Below the pieces are notes generated by a model. The model did not search any database, had not been told where the DNA came from, and saw nothing but the letters and a program-made list of their open reading frames with translations. DNA of 64,000 nucleotides from Pelobates cultripes. Its lineage: Eukaryota; Chordata; Amphibia; Anura; Pelobatidae. Within the stretch, counting starts at the first letter, position 1. Each line of letters begins with the position of its first letter. Location: the NCBI GenBank assembly GCA_933207985.1, contig OW240914.1:284289202-284353201 (forward strand), written 5' to 3'. Positions 33,739-46,230 of this stretch are shown piece by piece. Made by a program: the position numbers and the translations under genes.

Positions 33739-36230
33739 AAAAATTTTTTTTTTTTTTTTTTGGTAAATCTCTTTTTATTGAAATACAAACAATGGACAGA
33801 TTAATACACTATCAAAGTACAACATCAGGGTGTAACATTAGTTTTACATAGCAAGACTTTTGCTTTGAACTTGTTTGTATATCATAATTTCAATAACTGT
33901 TACAATAAAAGGTGATGCGTTTTGGGTCTAGGTAGCAAAACATATAGGTAATACTGCATTTGACTAAACCATGAGCCTTTGTCGACCCTCATCTCCGACT
34001 ACCAATGATGCTATTACCTGGGCTTCGGCCTGGGTTTGACACGAGTTAGTTAGCAGGAAAGCTTCCCGGTGATCTAAGCCTGTGCCAGTCTCTAGGCAGT
34101 CAATCTCGGGGTATGGGTTCTCTGTCTCATTTGTTCCTGCGTCGGATCCTGTCGTGTAATTAGACAGTGGTGGCTGATAGAGTGTCAGCGGTCTCTGGGA
34201 CCTCAGAACTAACTAAGCCTCACAGTATGAGCCTGATCGCTCATTCCCTCCAGTTTTTTGTATCTGTGTATTATCTCGTGGGCTGTTATGTCATGCGCTA
34301 TTTTGACTGTTCAGGTTTCGAGTTTATATCGAAGTGCGTAAGTGCAGCCCACCTCGGGTTTATATCGATATGGCGGTCAGGAGGCGAGAGGTCAGGCCCA
34401 TGAGTTCTATGACTTCGAGTATTTTGAGGTGCTATGAGGTGCAAGCGGCAAGATTAGTAGAGCAAAGAGTAGTAGAGAAAGGTGGGGTGGGGAAAGAGAG
34501 AAAAAAAGGGGGGGGAGGAGGTTGGGTTAGTTCAGTGTTTCTGCCATAGGGGGCACGGCGTCCCCCCCATACCCCACAAGGTGTCTGGCCAAGCGCACTC
34601 ATGGTCCAGAGAGGCGCCTTCACGTTCCAAGCATCACTTGCCTCCGTGTTTCCTGATCTGCGGTATGTCTAGATTTCACTGTCCTACACCAGTCTCCCAG
34701 AGATGAATGTCAGCGAAGGTGTCCAGGTTTGCATGTATCGGTCTGTGCTCCCATGCAGAGAGGCTGTTAGTTGCTCCATTCCATGGATTTCTTCAACCTT
34801 GTCCATCCAATCTTGGAGGGTGGGTACTTGCATGGTTCACCACCTCATTGGGACTAGCATTTTGGCCAAATTCAGTAAATGCTTAGTTAGCGACTTTTTG
34901 TATTTCGAAAGGGGTAGCGAGGTGTGGTGAAGAAGCATCTGGAGTGGTTGAAGCAGGATATCAGTGTCTAAGATGTTTTTGATCTGTGAATGTATTTGTT
35001 GCCAGTATGCGGATATGTTTCTGCAGGACCACCATATATGCAGGTCCGTGCCCACCTCGTCTTCACAGCGCCAACAGGTCGCTGAGGCATCCGGTATCAT
35101 CCTGTGTATTTTCTCAGGCGTCCTGTACCAGTTGGTCAGCAGTTTAAAAATTGAGTTCCTGTTGTTTGGTACACATTGAACTTTGATGTGTCAATATATG
35201 GATTTCTGTCCATTGGGGGGCCCTCACTGTGACTCCCGTGGCTTCTTCCCAGCGCGTAGTGTGTTTTAGGGGTTCGGGCTGCAGTGAGGTCAGTAGCATT
35301 GTGTAGAGGTAAGATATTCCTCTGCACAGGTGTTTGCTTTTCGTGCATAGTTGTTCAAATTCTGTCAGGGGCCTGTGGAATAGGTGTCTACCATAGTGGG
35401 ATTGATAGTAGGTTTTAGTTTGAAAGTATCGTAATCTATCCAGCCCCGATGGTATCCATTCTGGCATCAGATCTTGTAGTTGCTTCAGCGAATCCCCCGT
35501 ACACCACTGGTGCATGTACGTCCGAAGGCCTTGATATCCTGTGGTGTAAGGCCACCCGCTAGGTCTGGATTATGCATGTTCGGCGTCAGTGGTCCTGGGG
35601 TGGTGGTTAGTGTTAGGTTGGTCCTTATGGAGTACCAGGTTCATAGCGTCGCTCCAATGAGCGCGTGGCTATGGGAGCACACACCTGTCAAGAAGCCCCT
35701 GAGCCACACCGCCACTGGAATCGACCCATCCATCTGGCTCCGTTCCATGTGTATCCATTGTTTGTTAGTTTTGGGCACGTGCCAGTACACAACTCTATGT
35801 AGATGTGTTGCTCTATAGTAATTATAGTAATCCAATATTGATGGAAGACCCACTCCGCCTTGTGCCTTGGTTAGGCAGAGGTGTAGTTTTTTTCAGTCTG
35901 GGTGCCTTAGATTTCCATATAAACCTGGTGATGGCTGTGTCCATAGTTCGGAAGAAGGTCCTCGGGACGTTGATTGGTATAGTCTGGAAAAGGTACAGGA
36001 GTCAGGGTAGGAGTTTCATTTTAATTGCATTCATTCTCCCGAACCATGAGACGCATAGTCCTGCCCACCGTATTAGGTGCGACCCCAACTTGTTTATCAT
36101 CGGTGCGAAGTTGTGTGTGTATAGCTGGGCCAGGTCCGCCGTCAGTCAGCTACCTAGGTATTTGAGCCTGGTGTGACACCACGTAAGGCGTATTGGGTCT
36201 TGAGGTGGGTAATCATCGCCTCTACCGTCG
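33739..36230 (-). mobile_element. L1/Tx1-type LINE, copy 2, minus strand, 3' portion
   Basis: A T-run at 33739-33761 followed by TCTTTTTATTGAAA is the poly(A) tail and AATAAA signal of a minus-strand LINE. Upstream on the minus strand, pieces of the ORF2 C terminus are readable: CWRCEDEVGTDLHIWWSC (zinc knuckle, 34837-35100), EFEQLCTKSKH...GISYLY (35144-35515) and GLPSILDYYNYYRATHLHR (35641-35853). The RT itself is not present, so the copy is 5'-truncated near 36230. Many frameshifts. It is a different subfamily from copy 1, judging by the protein sequence. Confidence 0.75.
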
Positions 36231-37143
36231 AGAGGTAGAGGCGATGCTCACTGTAAAAAAAAACAAAAAAAAACCCTATTGCCCCCACCGCTGTGCGACG
36301 GGTGGGGGCCCTAAATAAGAATTTGGAGGGGGGACCTACTGTCCTCCCCCCTGGCCCCCACCCCTGAGCGGCAGGTGGGGGCCCTAAATAACAATAAGGG
36401 GGGGCCTACTGTATGGCGGGTGGCGGTCCTAAATAACAATAAGGGGGGGCCTACTGTCCCCACCCCTGTGCGGTGGGTGGGGGCCCTAAATAACAATAAG
36501 GGGGAGGGACCTAATGTCCTCCCCCCGAACCCCTCACCTGAGCGGTGGGTGGGGGCCCTAAATAAAAATGTACCCCCCCAGGTGACTAGGGGTCCCCAAA
36601 CCCCTAGTCACCCCCCTCCCCCCAAAGAAATTACCCCTACCTACCCCCCTCATCCTAAAAATAATGAGGGGGGACCCTTATCTAAATACCTGTTACAAAA
36701 AAAATATATACTTACCATTTGATGTCTTCTTTCTTCTAAACTCTTCTTTTTTCAGCCCAAAAAAAGGCCAAATAAAAATCCATAATAACCGACGCACTTT
36801 AAAAAAAAAAGAGCGCCCTGCAATTAGGCTCAGAGCTCTCTGATTGGTGGGTTTAAGCCATCCAATCAGAGTGCTCTGACAGGTAAATAAAGAGACTGAC
36901 AGGTATGTCTCTACATTTACCTGTCACAGCACTCTGATTTGTTGGCTTGAAATCCACCAATCAGAGAGCTCTGAGCCTAATTGCAGGGCGCTCTTTTTAC
37001 ACAGCTCTGTGTCATTTTACACAGCGTGGGAAAGTTTTTTTGAATTTTCCAATGCTGTGTAATTTGACTCCTAACATTTTGATTGGTTACTTAATCCACC
37101 AATCAGAGTGTTCTGTGTCATTTTACACAGCGTGGGAAAGTTC
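36231..37143. mobile_element. Composite foldback element with GC-rich tandem units
   Basis: The left part (36295-36600) has 3-4 copies of a roughly 60-70 bp unit containing GGTGGGGGCCCTAAATAA and CAATAAGGGGG-CCTACTGT. The right part has a long palindrome: GAGCGCCCTGCAATTAGGCT at about 36810 and its complement ending near 36992, with AATCAGAG blocks between and the loop near 36902. A CTGTGTCATTTTACACAGCG unit then occurs twice (about 37007 and 37111). It lies exactly between the minus-strand and plus-strand L1 copies. No coding capacity. Confidence 0.6.
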
Positions 37144-37148
37144 TTTGG

Positions 37149-37819
37149 ATGAATCTGGTATCAGAAAATGCAAAAGGGAGATTAGTTATATGTGGAGATA
37201 CTAATTTTATATTAGATATTGAGTTAGATATAGTGAGAGAAAGGGGTATTTACTCAAAAGGGAATGAGAGTGCAAAACTAGCTGAATCCTGTTCAAAATT
37301 AATGCTTGCTCATGGTTTGTACGATACATGGAGAATGCTCCATGCAGGCGAAAAGGATTTTACCCATCACTCAGTACAGTACCATATTACTGTATTAAAT
37401 AACTACTTTGAGGACAATAGTTCAAAGGTTCCTGATGGGGTGGTCTGGAATGCGCAAAAGGCTGTTTTGCGAGGTCGTTTCATACAAAGGGCGTCTTATC
37501 TGAAGAAGGCTAAAATGAACAATCTAAAAACACATTTGAAAAAGGCAACACGGTCTCATCTCTTCTGGCATTGAAACTTAAACACAGAATGTCACCATCT
37601 TGGACTGAATATGTGTTAAATGACAATGGTGAAAAAATTACCCATCCTATCAGAATCAGTAACACGTTCGCCACTTTCTATAAATCATTATATAATAATA
37701 ATTCTAATTCGGAGATTATTCAACCAACACAAGAAAAAATAAAACATTTCTTAGATAAAATTGATTTACCTAACATATCTCAAGGAAAATTGGACTCTCT
37801 AAATTTGAAATTAAAATAA
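37149..37819 (+). pseudogene. L1 ORF2 endonuclease end and linker
   Basis: Begins LVICGDTNFILDIELD, the Gly-Asp-x-Asn box of the apurinic endonuclease. It then reads KLMLAHGLYDTWRMLHAGEKDFTHHS. There is a jump to YHITVLNNYFEDNSSKVPDG, which skips the SDH box, so an internal deletion is likely. A second frame (37571-37819) has the linker with the WTEYVLNDNGEKITHP phrase. Inactive. Confidence 0.75.
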
Positions 37820-38555
37820 CAGGTGTTGGAGGCGATTAAATACACCCCTACTGGTAAGGCACCTGGTCCTGACTGGTTTACAATGGTGTACTACAAGACA
37901 TATTCTAATATTCTAGCCCCACATTTAACTAGGCTGTTTAGTACATTCTTTGCCAAGTGAGAGTGCAGACAAATGTAAGAATTTCAGGCCAATTCCATTG
38001 ATTAATAACGACACCAAATTATATGCTAAGATTCTGGCTTATAGGTTAGCAAAGATTATCCTCTTTAAGATCTATAGAGATCAAGTCGGATTTGTACATG
38101 GCAGACAAGCCCCAGATGGAGCCAGGAAATTCATCAATGTAATACATCAAACTAAAGAGTCATGTGTGCCTTCTCTGCTCCTTTCTTTAGATGCAGAGAA
38201 GGCATTCAATAGGATCCACTGGGGATATTTGAGAAATGTTTTGGAAAAATGTAATATCCCTAAACTGTTTATTTTGGCTGTATTTGCTTTGTATGGTCAT
38301 CCCACAGCAAGGGTCTCTGCTTCTGGTTTCCTATCTGATAGCTTTCCTTTGACAAATATGGACAAGGCAGGGGTGTCCATTATCCTCATTCTTAGGAACC
38401 CCTAGCAGAAATAATTAGGAAAACACCGGAAATTGAAGGCATTAATAATGGTGATACAAGTCATAAGATAGGACTATTTGCAGATGACATCATACTGTCA
38501 CTAAAGAACCCAATCAAATTCATACATTTCATATTACAAACTCAATACTCAGCCT
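37820..38555 (+). pseudogene. L1 ORF2 reverse transcriptase, broken
   Basis: Readable blocks: TGKAPGPDWFTMVYYKTYS (37855-37910), KNFRPIPLINNDTKLYAKIL, VGFVHGRQAPDGARKF, LLLSLDAEKAFNRIHWGYL (first catalytic Asp) and, after a frame break near 38400, IGLFADDIILSLKNP with an intact ADD box near 38475. The palm is then cut by the SINE insertion. The frame breaks prevent a full enzyme. Confidence 0.8.
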
Positions 38556-38722
38556 ATAGACTGAAAGCTCGTTTGAGCAGGGTCCTCTTCAACCTATTGT
38601 TCCTGTAAGTTTTCTTGTAATTGTCCTATTTATAGTTAAATCCCCCCTCTCATAATATTGTAAAGCGCTACGGAATCTGTTGGCGCTATATAAATGGCAA
38701 TAATAATAATAATAATAATAAA
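38556..38722 (+). mobile_element. SINE-like repeat inserted in L1 copy 3
   Basis: CTATAGACTGAAAGCTCGTTTGAGCAGGG...TGTAAAGCGCTACGGAATC...TTGGCGCTATATAAATGGCA ends in (AAT)n. It separates L1 protein ...QTQYSAYRL from KTQALPFNIS. The sequence is short, non-coding and repeated elsewhere in the window (40569-40705, and reversed at 14107-14230). The (AAT)n tail suggests mobilisation by a LINE. Confidence 0.75.
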
Positions 38723-40270
38723 ACCCAAGCACTACCATTTAATATTTCATGGTTCAATTTGGATAAACTGAAAGAAGAATATATTTTTGAATGGAAAGAT
38801 TCATGAATTTAATATTTAGGCATAAATTTATGCAAAACTTTGTCTAAAATGTATGACCATAATAAAAAAAAAAAAAAAAAGATTACAAAAAGAGATGGAA
38901 AGGTGGTGCAGTATGGAGTTATCTTGATGGGCAGATTGACATCTATTAAGATGAATATTCTGTCCAAGATATTATACTACCTTAGCACAATTCTTTTGTC
39001 CACTTCATTGTCCTTTTTTAATAAGATACACTCAACTTTGATCAAATACATCTAGAATAATAAACTGAGTAGGATAAGGTTGATAACTATGCAACATTTA
39101 AAGGTGAACGGTGGTCTTGGTGTCCCAGATTTTAGGAAGAATTATAATGCTGCTAATGTGGCTTCTGGTTTTAAATTTAACATGGATCATAACAGGCCGA
39201 GGTGGCTAGAAATGGAAGCAGAAAAGATTCAACCATATTCTATTAAAGAACTGTTATGGCTGCCTTTAAATGGACACCCTAAGGCTAAACACAACCAAGA
39301 TTACCATCAAGGCGTAGGATATTATTTTTAGTAGTGTTAGAACATCCTCCAGTTTATCATGAGCAATGCCATTATCCATTCTAAACCATTACTTACCCCC
39401 TCTAGATCTAACCTTTTGGCACTCCTATTCTATATATAATTTGGATTTTTTTTTTTTCAGGGAATTCCCTTTTAACATTTGATCAATTTAAAGAAAATTT
39501 TGATTTGGACAATTCTTTTTTTTATCAAAATATACTCTAATAACAAACAAATTGAAAGAAAATGTTGAAATATTGGAATTGGGTAAAGGAGATAAATCAT
39601 TAAAAATTTCTAATTTAGAAAAAATATATCTCCTCAATCCAAATCATAAAGGCATAATCTCATAATACTATTTCCATATTTCTCCTAGGCCCACACCTAA
39701 ATTATGTTTTATGGAATCATTGGAAAGAGATTTGGGAGTTCACTATGAACTGGAGGATTGGATAAGTTTTATTCTCACCTTGAGAGGTATCATGCAGTCA
39801 TCATGAGAATCATTTACAAGTTCTCTATCTTTGGTACCTGGTTCCATCACGCCTTCACAAAATGAATTCTAAAGTCTCAGACAGATGTTGGAGGGAATGT
39901 AATGAGATGAGTACCAAGTCACACATTTGGTGGTATTGCACTAAACATGCTAGATTCTGGAGTGATATTCATAAACTTGTTAAAACTGATGATCCACATA
40001 TTACCACCTTTACATCTGAACTCGGTCTATTTAATCTGTTAATAAAGTAGATAGAGTAATCATAGGACATATTCTTATAGCCGCCACATCATTCTTACAC
40101 AGATATTGGAAATCCCCTTCTATACCCTCTATAGTTGATGTACCAAAGTTAGCATTAGAAAACAAATCGTATGAGATGGCTATTAGACAGCCATCTTTAC
40201 TATGGGATCAGCTTCATTATTTCTGGACTAAGTGGAAAAACAAGGTTAAAAAATCTTATCATTTATAATT
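38723..40270 (+). pseudogene. L1 ORF2 C-terminal region, broken
   Basis: Segments 38840-39055 (LTSIKMNILSKILYYLSTIL), 39080-39331 (HLKVNGGLGVPDFRKNY) and 39862-40050 (CWRECNEMSTKSHIWWYC, the zinc knuckle) follow the order of the intact-looking frame at 28513-29964. A homopolymer A-run near 38865-38880 and several stops break it. Confidence 0.8.
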
Positions 40271-40568
40271 TAAGATATTCAAACTGTAAATTATTAGTTG
40301 TACAAACTTGTTTTATTTGTTTTACATAGATATATTAAAATTGTTTTATTATTATCAATAAATATAGACATATCAATATTGCACAAAAATATTGTAAATT
40401 CAGATGGATACTTCCCGCAAGTTTCCCCTTCCCAATTTTTTATTATTGTTCATTTAATTATTGTCATTTGTATTTTATTCTAATATTAAATACCTTATAA
40501 AAACTATTTAAAAAAAAAAAAGTTAATCTGACAAAACATCTTAATATGGCATGACATTTTTTTCAAAG

Positions 40569-40705
40569 ATTGTAAACTAGTTTGGGCAAGGCCTTCTTCA
40601 TCTACAATTCCTGTATGTCAAACATATTATGTTAGAATTAAATATTTTTGTCTATTGTACAGTGCTGCTGAATATGTTGGCGCTATATAAATTATTGTCA
40701 TTATC
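40569..40705 (+). mobile_element. SINE-like repeat
   Basis: GATTGTAAACTAGTTTGGGC...GTACAGTGCTGCTGAATATG...TTGGCGCTATATAAATTATTG matches the copy at 38556-38722. It lies just downstream of the poly(A) of L1 copy 3. Confidence 0.65.
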
Positions 40706-40794
40706 ATTGTAAACATAAAATGTATTTTCCTCCGTGAAAAAAATTAAAAAAATCTATAATTTAATATGAAGCTGTATTTGTCATGACAGGTACC

Positions 40795-41110
40795 ATTTAA
40801 GGGGATACTATAGACACTAAAACAACTTTAACTTAATAAAGCGGTTTTGGTGTATAGATCGTGCCCCTATGCTGTCTTTGTGCAGTACAAATTTATGCAT
40901 ACACATGCACTTTCTCTATTCCCTATAAATACACATATATGAAGCATGGGGGGATGGTTGCACTCACCTGAACATGCTTAAATGGGGTGCTGCTGGAGGC
41001 CATATTATACAATAAACAATACACAAGATCCAGCGCACTCTCCTATCTACTAAACAGCAACTTCAATGTTGACAGATTTTATTCGTTTTTTTAAAAGTTT
41101 TTTCTAAAGG
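40795..41110. repeat. MITE 5' fragment and a CACTCAC-type interspersed repeat
   Basis: 40795-40890 (TTAAGGGGATACTATAGACA...ATAGATCGTGCCCCTATGCTG) matches the left end of the 12337 MITE. 40935-41110 (GTTGCACTCACCTGAACATG...ATGTTGACAGATTTTATTCG) resembles the repeats at 12.1 and 15.3 kb. Non-coding. Confidence 0.5.
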
Positions 41111-41339
41111 TTTTTAAAAAAAACACCTAATCTAGGCAAAAATATAATAAATACACACATGAATGCACTCTGCATTATAAATACATATCTACACACATTT
41201 GCACACGCCCTGCCAGTTACAAAAACACAAACACCTGAATTTTCTGTCTGTTACACACACGCATCAGCACTGACAGAACTAATGTAGAGAAGGCAACACA
41301 CACAGATACATATATACTGACATAAATAGACATACACAT
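41111..41339. other. CA-rich spacer
   Basis: Short ACACAC-rich patches, with no gene. Confidence 0.45.
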
Positions 41340-42562
41340 TGTAATGGACCGTTTTGCACATAAGCGTTTAGGCAATATTCCCCTTTCTCAGCTGCACAGA
41401 CAGCTACTGCAAGCACCAATCTCCCGAACTGCAAACCCACGAATTCACCAACTCCCGAACTGCAACCAAGGGAATACTCGAAACACCTGAACTGCATACC
41501 AAGTAGCACTCCAAACTCCCGAACTGGAGACACACGAATAGCTGTTAGCAGAACAAGAAAAGCCCCCAAGTGGCTTACACTCCTGGCAATCAGTCTCTAA
41601 CAGCATACAGTAAATCCCCCAAAGACGAGACGACACTTCGTTTTGAGGGTCAAGCAGAAACAGGTTTACTGGGGCTAACTGCCTGGCTTTTATGCAGGTC
41701 TCCCACCTGGTGGACACTCCCCTAGGGGACCAGATGGGAGACTGGGACACAAAGGGTACAAGAACCAATCACAGACTTACAAATTTCAACAATCCCACAA
41801 TGCATCACAATCCCTCCTCTCTGTCCTGGAGATAATTGGGAAGTAATCTAATTATCTCCAAGGACAGAGGCAAAACTCCATTACACACATTTTCAGTAAA
41901 AGACATAAAATTACACACAGTTACATTTATTACATAAAACATAGACATTCTACATATCCCCAGATAGCTTAGATCTGAGCGCATATTACTACCGAATGGC
42001 GCTCAGATCACATACATATAGTTCAATCGCCATGGAGCCAAAGTCTTTCACATAGTCTTTCGTTTCACGAACAGGCTCCATGGCTTAGCTATCTGGGATG
42101 ATGCTGTTCATCCAGTTAAATTACCGAATGAACAGTCATTCGGTTCCACTACCGAATGGGAAGGTAAGGAGGCTGGCGGCTCAGCGGTGTTCGCGCCAAT
42201 AAGTGTCCGTTTTCAGTTCCATAGTTTGGGTGCTGAACACCGCTGGCCATTCGGGAGGTAAAATGGGCGCTGCCACGTGTTCGGCAACTGAACAAAGGCC
42301 ACCCAGCGTTCATCAATTAAGCTGCGGTTAACCGCATCTTCTGGGCGGTCAATTAACAGCACACTCCAGTTCCCAGGTGGTCCATCGTTCGGTAGTTTGT
42401 TCGGTAGATGGAATCTACCGAACACCTTGGCAGAAAGGTACGAATAAACCTTTCAGCAGGGAAAATAACAGGTCTGAACTGCAGGGCCATAGTCTAAAGG
42501 GAGCAGGCGAGCAACCAGGCTTCTCCAGTGCATAGTGGCGAGGTTGGTTCCGCCACACACAT
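41340..42562 (-). mobile_element. Probable solo LTR, minus orientation, about 1.2 kb
   Basis: On the minus strand it starts TGTGGCGGAACCAACCTCGCC and ends GGTCCATTACA, giving canonical TG...CA termini. Blocks inside it recur at 55.9-56.3 kb (GCGGTGTTCG...AAGTGTCCG, CTGTTCATCC) and at 57.05-57.5 kb (TTTTGAG-GTCAAGCAGAA, TCTAATTATC). Short open frames (for example 41445-41768, minus) have no retroelement motif, consistent with an LTR and not a coding region. Its superfamily is not settled. Confidence 0.6.
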
Positions 42563-43677
42563 AGACACAAACACAGATACATAAACATAGCGACACAGAT
42601 ACAGTCGTATCGTAGCTCTGCTCCCACTTCCTCTCAGCACCATCTCACAGGGGGCTCAATCCTGCTGTTAAAAGGCTGTGGTGCCAATTCTGGCCCCTAA
42701 TCAGAGATGTTCATCTAATGTGTCTCTGTAAGAGACACACAATGTGCCCCAACAGCCTGCGTATCTATCACGTACAAACATTCAGACTTTATGTCCCTAA
42801 AATAGAAATACACATATGCAGGCACTCTGTCCATTGCAAGTCTATATAAATACAAGTATGTCCTCTCTCTGCAAATTGTCTTGCAATTTTTTATTTCAAC
42901 TGTGCAATTTAAGCAGAACTACCAGCACCTAGATGATTGTATTATTTATGTATTCCATAAAAGCCTGAGGAAAGAAAAATACCATAGAAGAAAGTCTGGA
43001 AGCCACCTTAAAGGGTCCCATATGCTCAGATTTTAGAGCCTATATCCAAAAGGCTCTCTAACATGTAGTGAGACTATATATGTAATTTTCCACTCTTTTA
43101 GATATTGTTAAAACATATTGCACCAAATTCTTTGTATATTTTCTGCCCTTTCATATGTCTATATACCCCATACAAGTCAAATGGGTAAGTAATGTTTAAA
43201 TAGCGCTGCACTCGCACTTTTGTGTTTAGGTGGTGGGGCACATCACCTAAACATTGAGTTTGTTTGGTTCACTCGGCAATACAATAAAGTGCAGTAAAAT
43301 CCCTCCCTCCTTTTTAATCCCCTTAATTGATATTGATGTAGACCGATTTGTTCCTTGATTCCTCCCGGTGTAGTTCGAAGGGTATTTCCGGGGTCCGTTT
43401 CTGGCTGACGTCATCACGTTCAGAACGAAGTGACGTCATGCGTGTCAGACGTGCGTTTCATTTTCTTTCTTTGTCAGATAACTTTTCCCCCTCCAATTTC
43501 ATCTTTAATGATGTCACCACGTTCCATGTGAGGTGACGCCTGACGTCATGCGTTCCATTGGGACGTCATGTTTTAGCGCATGTTTCAAAGTCCCCTTGGC
43601 TGCTAAAAAATAAATATATATGTATACATATATAATGCATATATAGGATTTCATTACAAGTGTACTTTGAGATATAT

Positions 43678-43682
<5 letters not shown>
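42563..43682. other. Intergenic DNA with a CG-containing repeat
   Basis: 42670-43330 shows nothing recognisable. At 43340-43600, TGACGTCATGCGT-like words repeat four times (CTGACGTCATCACGTTC, GTGACGTCATGCGTG, CTGACGTCATGCGTTCC, GGGACGTCATG). They may belong to a CpG-containing MITE; similar CG-rich sequence lies in the spacer at 59860-60020. Confidence 0.4.

Positions 43683-43715
<33 letters not shown>
43683..43715. repeat. (AT)n microsatellite abutting an LTR end
   Basis: Uninterrupted AT dinucleotides end exactly where TGTGACCTGGGACC begins. Confidence 0.9.
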
Positions 43716-43718
<3 letters not shown>

Positions 43719-44160
43719 GACCTGGGACCATACAACCACACAGTGTTAATGATAGGAACACCACACAAATCGAATTTCTTGTAAATGCAGTCTTTTATTA
43801 AGAGGTCTGGCAATTTAAACAAAAAGAAAAGCCTTGCTCTTCTGAGCACTGACAGTTTTTTTCTCTAGCTGCTGTTGGGTGGCTTACCAGCTTCCAACCA
43901 TATAAAATACAAATTTGAGCACAGACCTTTTTCAAATAAATGTTTCCTTTCTCCTTCAGAACACCAAGACTCTTGTAAGGAGAAATGCAGTCTCACACAC
44001 TGCTTGTCCTTTTCCCTGTGAGTCCCTGACAGGGAAATTTTATAGCAATCTTGTGCTAATCATTGCCAACAGGTGAGCAACTATCTGGGTGAACCAGAAC
44101 TCCTGGACTGGCTCACTTGCTGTGCTGTATGTAAACTGTGGAATGGAGCACTATAAATAT
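43716..44160 (-). mobile_element. Solo LTR, minus orientation
   Basis: Read on the minus strand, the segment has a TATA-like box (ATTTTATATGG), a polyadenylation signal (TTAATAAAAGACTGC) close to the 3' end, and ends CCCAGGTCACA. This is the usual U3-R-U5 order. The 5' end is less clear; a TGTAAACTGTGGAATGGAGC word near 44140 recurs inverted at 44341-44370. No coding region adjoins it, so it is probably solo. Confidence 0.6.
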
Positions 44161-44172
44161 ATATATATATAT

Positions 44173-44371
44173 TGTGACAGAGTGCAAATCATTGTTATGG
44201 ATTGAGTGTATATGTCTCCAAACATATTGGAATATGTAATTAATAGCCCCAGGAAGAAGGTCTGTCTGTTTTAGTCAGAGCAATTTTGCAGTTTAATATG
44301 GGTTCCTAGGGGGGAGCATTTGAAGTGAAGGGAGGGCCAGTGCTCCATTCCACAGTTTACATACAGCACAA
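44173..44371 (+). mobile_element. LTR-like fragment after an (AT)n tract
   Basis: TGTGACAGAGTGCAAATCAT begins right after (AT)n. The same start type (TGTAACAGAGTGTTGG) opens the Gypsy LTR at 49495. It ends with CCATTCCACAGTTTACATAC, the inverse of the word at 44130-44150. Possibly an LTR 5' end or a short inverted pair around the (AT)n tract. Confidence 0.4.
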
Positions 44372-44399
44372 ATTAAATTTTTTTTTTAATAAAAAACAA

Positions 44400-46230
44400 A
44401 TAAAAAATCAAAATTTGGCCAGTGTTTGTGGCAACTACAAAAGACTGGACATACCCCATTTTGAATACCGTGGGTTGTCTACTTTTACAAATGGTATGCC
44501 ATGATGGGGTTCATTTTCATTTCTGGGCTGCTATACGGTCTCAAAGGCAACATAAGCCCAGCAAACCAATCTGGCAAATTTCAATGTGCAAACATGGAAA
44601 AGGGGAAAGTCCTACATTTGACCCTGTAAGTTTGCAAGAACCCATAAAACCTGTAAATTGGGGGCAATGTTGTACTCAGGAGATGTTGCTGAACACATAT
44701 TGGGGTGTTCTTTGTCAGTAACATATAACAGGATGTATATAAAACGGGAGAGCGCAACTCTATTAATATAAAAGCAAGTAAATTATAAATTGGTGTATAT
44801 ATCACAAAAATTTAAACCAAGCAGCTATATACATAAAGAATTTCCTTAAAACTACACATTCAACAATACTTAAAAATAAGTGTAAGCGCTATACTTAGAA
44901 AACCTTAAAATAGGTGATCTACATATACATATTTGTAAAATAAAATATGCGTATTCTAAAGAAGATAAAATAAAAAAATGAGAGGTGAAAGAGGAGTGAT
45001 TTGTAAGCACCGGTCCCCATTTCCAGCTTTCTCCCGGCACTAATACTTGGTTTATCAGCACTGAGATCGAGCTGGAGTTTGTACAAGCAGGACGACGGGC
45101 GGTAAAAGTTTCTATATCTCACATACACCCATGTTTGATTGTGGTATCTTGGCAACAAGTACCACCATATGCTGATGTAAGGGTTCCCTTTGGGGGAGAG
45201 GGTGTCTTGTTCTTTTTAAGGTACGGAAACTACTGTGTGTTAAAATACCACCATTTAAAATACTCTGGGGTGTCTACTTTTCACAAATATATATGGTTTG
45301 ATGGGGTTAATTACATTGTATGACTTCAAAAATGTCCCAAATAGGACATGGGTGCATGATGACCAGCTGTGAAAATTCCAAGTTGGAAAACAAGAATGCG
45401 CACCCTCCAAATAAGGTCTTTTAGCCCCCAGAGAACCCAACACACCTATACAAGGATGGTATCACTGTACTCAGGAGATGTTGCTGAACACATATTGGGG
45501 TATTCTTTGACAGTAACCATTAGAGTTCTCTGTATATGTATTCTTAAATTGCTATGTGTGTCAAAACAATCACCAATTATTATTATTATTTTTTTTATTT
45601 GGCATAGGTTGGTGGTAACATGGTTGCATGAAAAGAGTCAAAATACCCCAAGTTAATACCTTAGGTTGTCTTCTTTTAAAAAATATATACATGTGAAGAG
45701 TTATTCAGGGATTTCTGATAGATATCAGTGTTACAATGTAACTTAACTTTATGTAACTTAACGTTAATTTTGGGGAAAAAATGGTCTGGAAATAGCAAAG
45801 TGCTACTTGTACTTATAGCCCTATAACTTTCCAAAAAAGCTAAGAACATGTTAACATTGGGAATTTCTAAACTCAGGACAAAATTTAGAAACTATTTAGC
45901 ACGGGTGTTTTTTTTTTTTGACGGTTGTAAATGTGTAATTTGGGATCCAAGTTCAAAAAAGTGTGTTATTTAACATTTTTCCATCAAATTTTATAATTTT
46001 TTTTTATAGTAAATTACATGATATGATGTAAATAATGGTATCTTTAGAAAGACCGTTTAATGGCTAGAAAGACCGTTTAATGGCGAGAAAAACGGTATTT
46101 AAAATGTATGGGTACAGTAAATGAGTAAGAGGCAAATTACAAATAAACACAAACACCGCAGAAATGTAAAAAGAGCCCTGGTCCTTAACGGTAAGAAAAT
46201 TTTAAAATGGTCTGGTCACTAAGGGGTTAA
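44400..46230. mobile_element. TTAA-ended non-autonomous DNA transposon, with repeated interior
   Basis: The right end GGTCTGGTCACTAAGGGGTTAA carries a TTAA. The interior holds GTACTCAGGAGATGTTGCTG / AACACATATTGGGG twice (44670-44722 and 45467-45519), and the GGTTGTCTACTTTTA phrase more than once. An unrelated block at about 44727-45160 separates the repeats. AAAGACCGTTTAATGGC is tandemly doubled near 46049-46082. Open frames are short and lack transposase motifs. The left boundary is uncertain. Confidence 0.5.

Larger units (their letters stand above)
37144..40521 (+). mobile_element. L1/Tx1-type LINE, copy 3, plus strand with poly(A)
   Basis: 5'-truncated within the endonuclease. It continues through the linker, RT and C-terminal region, then a 3' UTR and an A-run (40510-40521). 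It is interrupted by a SINE-like repeat at about 38556-38722. Protein segments correspond one by one to L1 copy 1 on the opposite strand, so both belong to the same broad family. Numerous stops. Confidence 0.85.
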
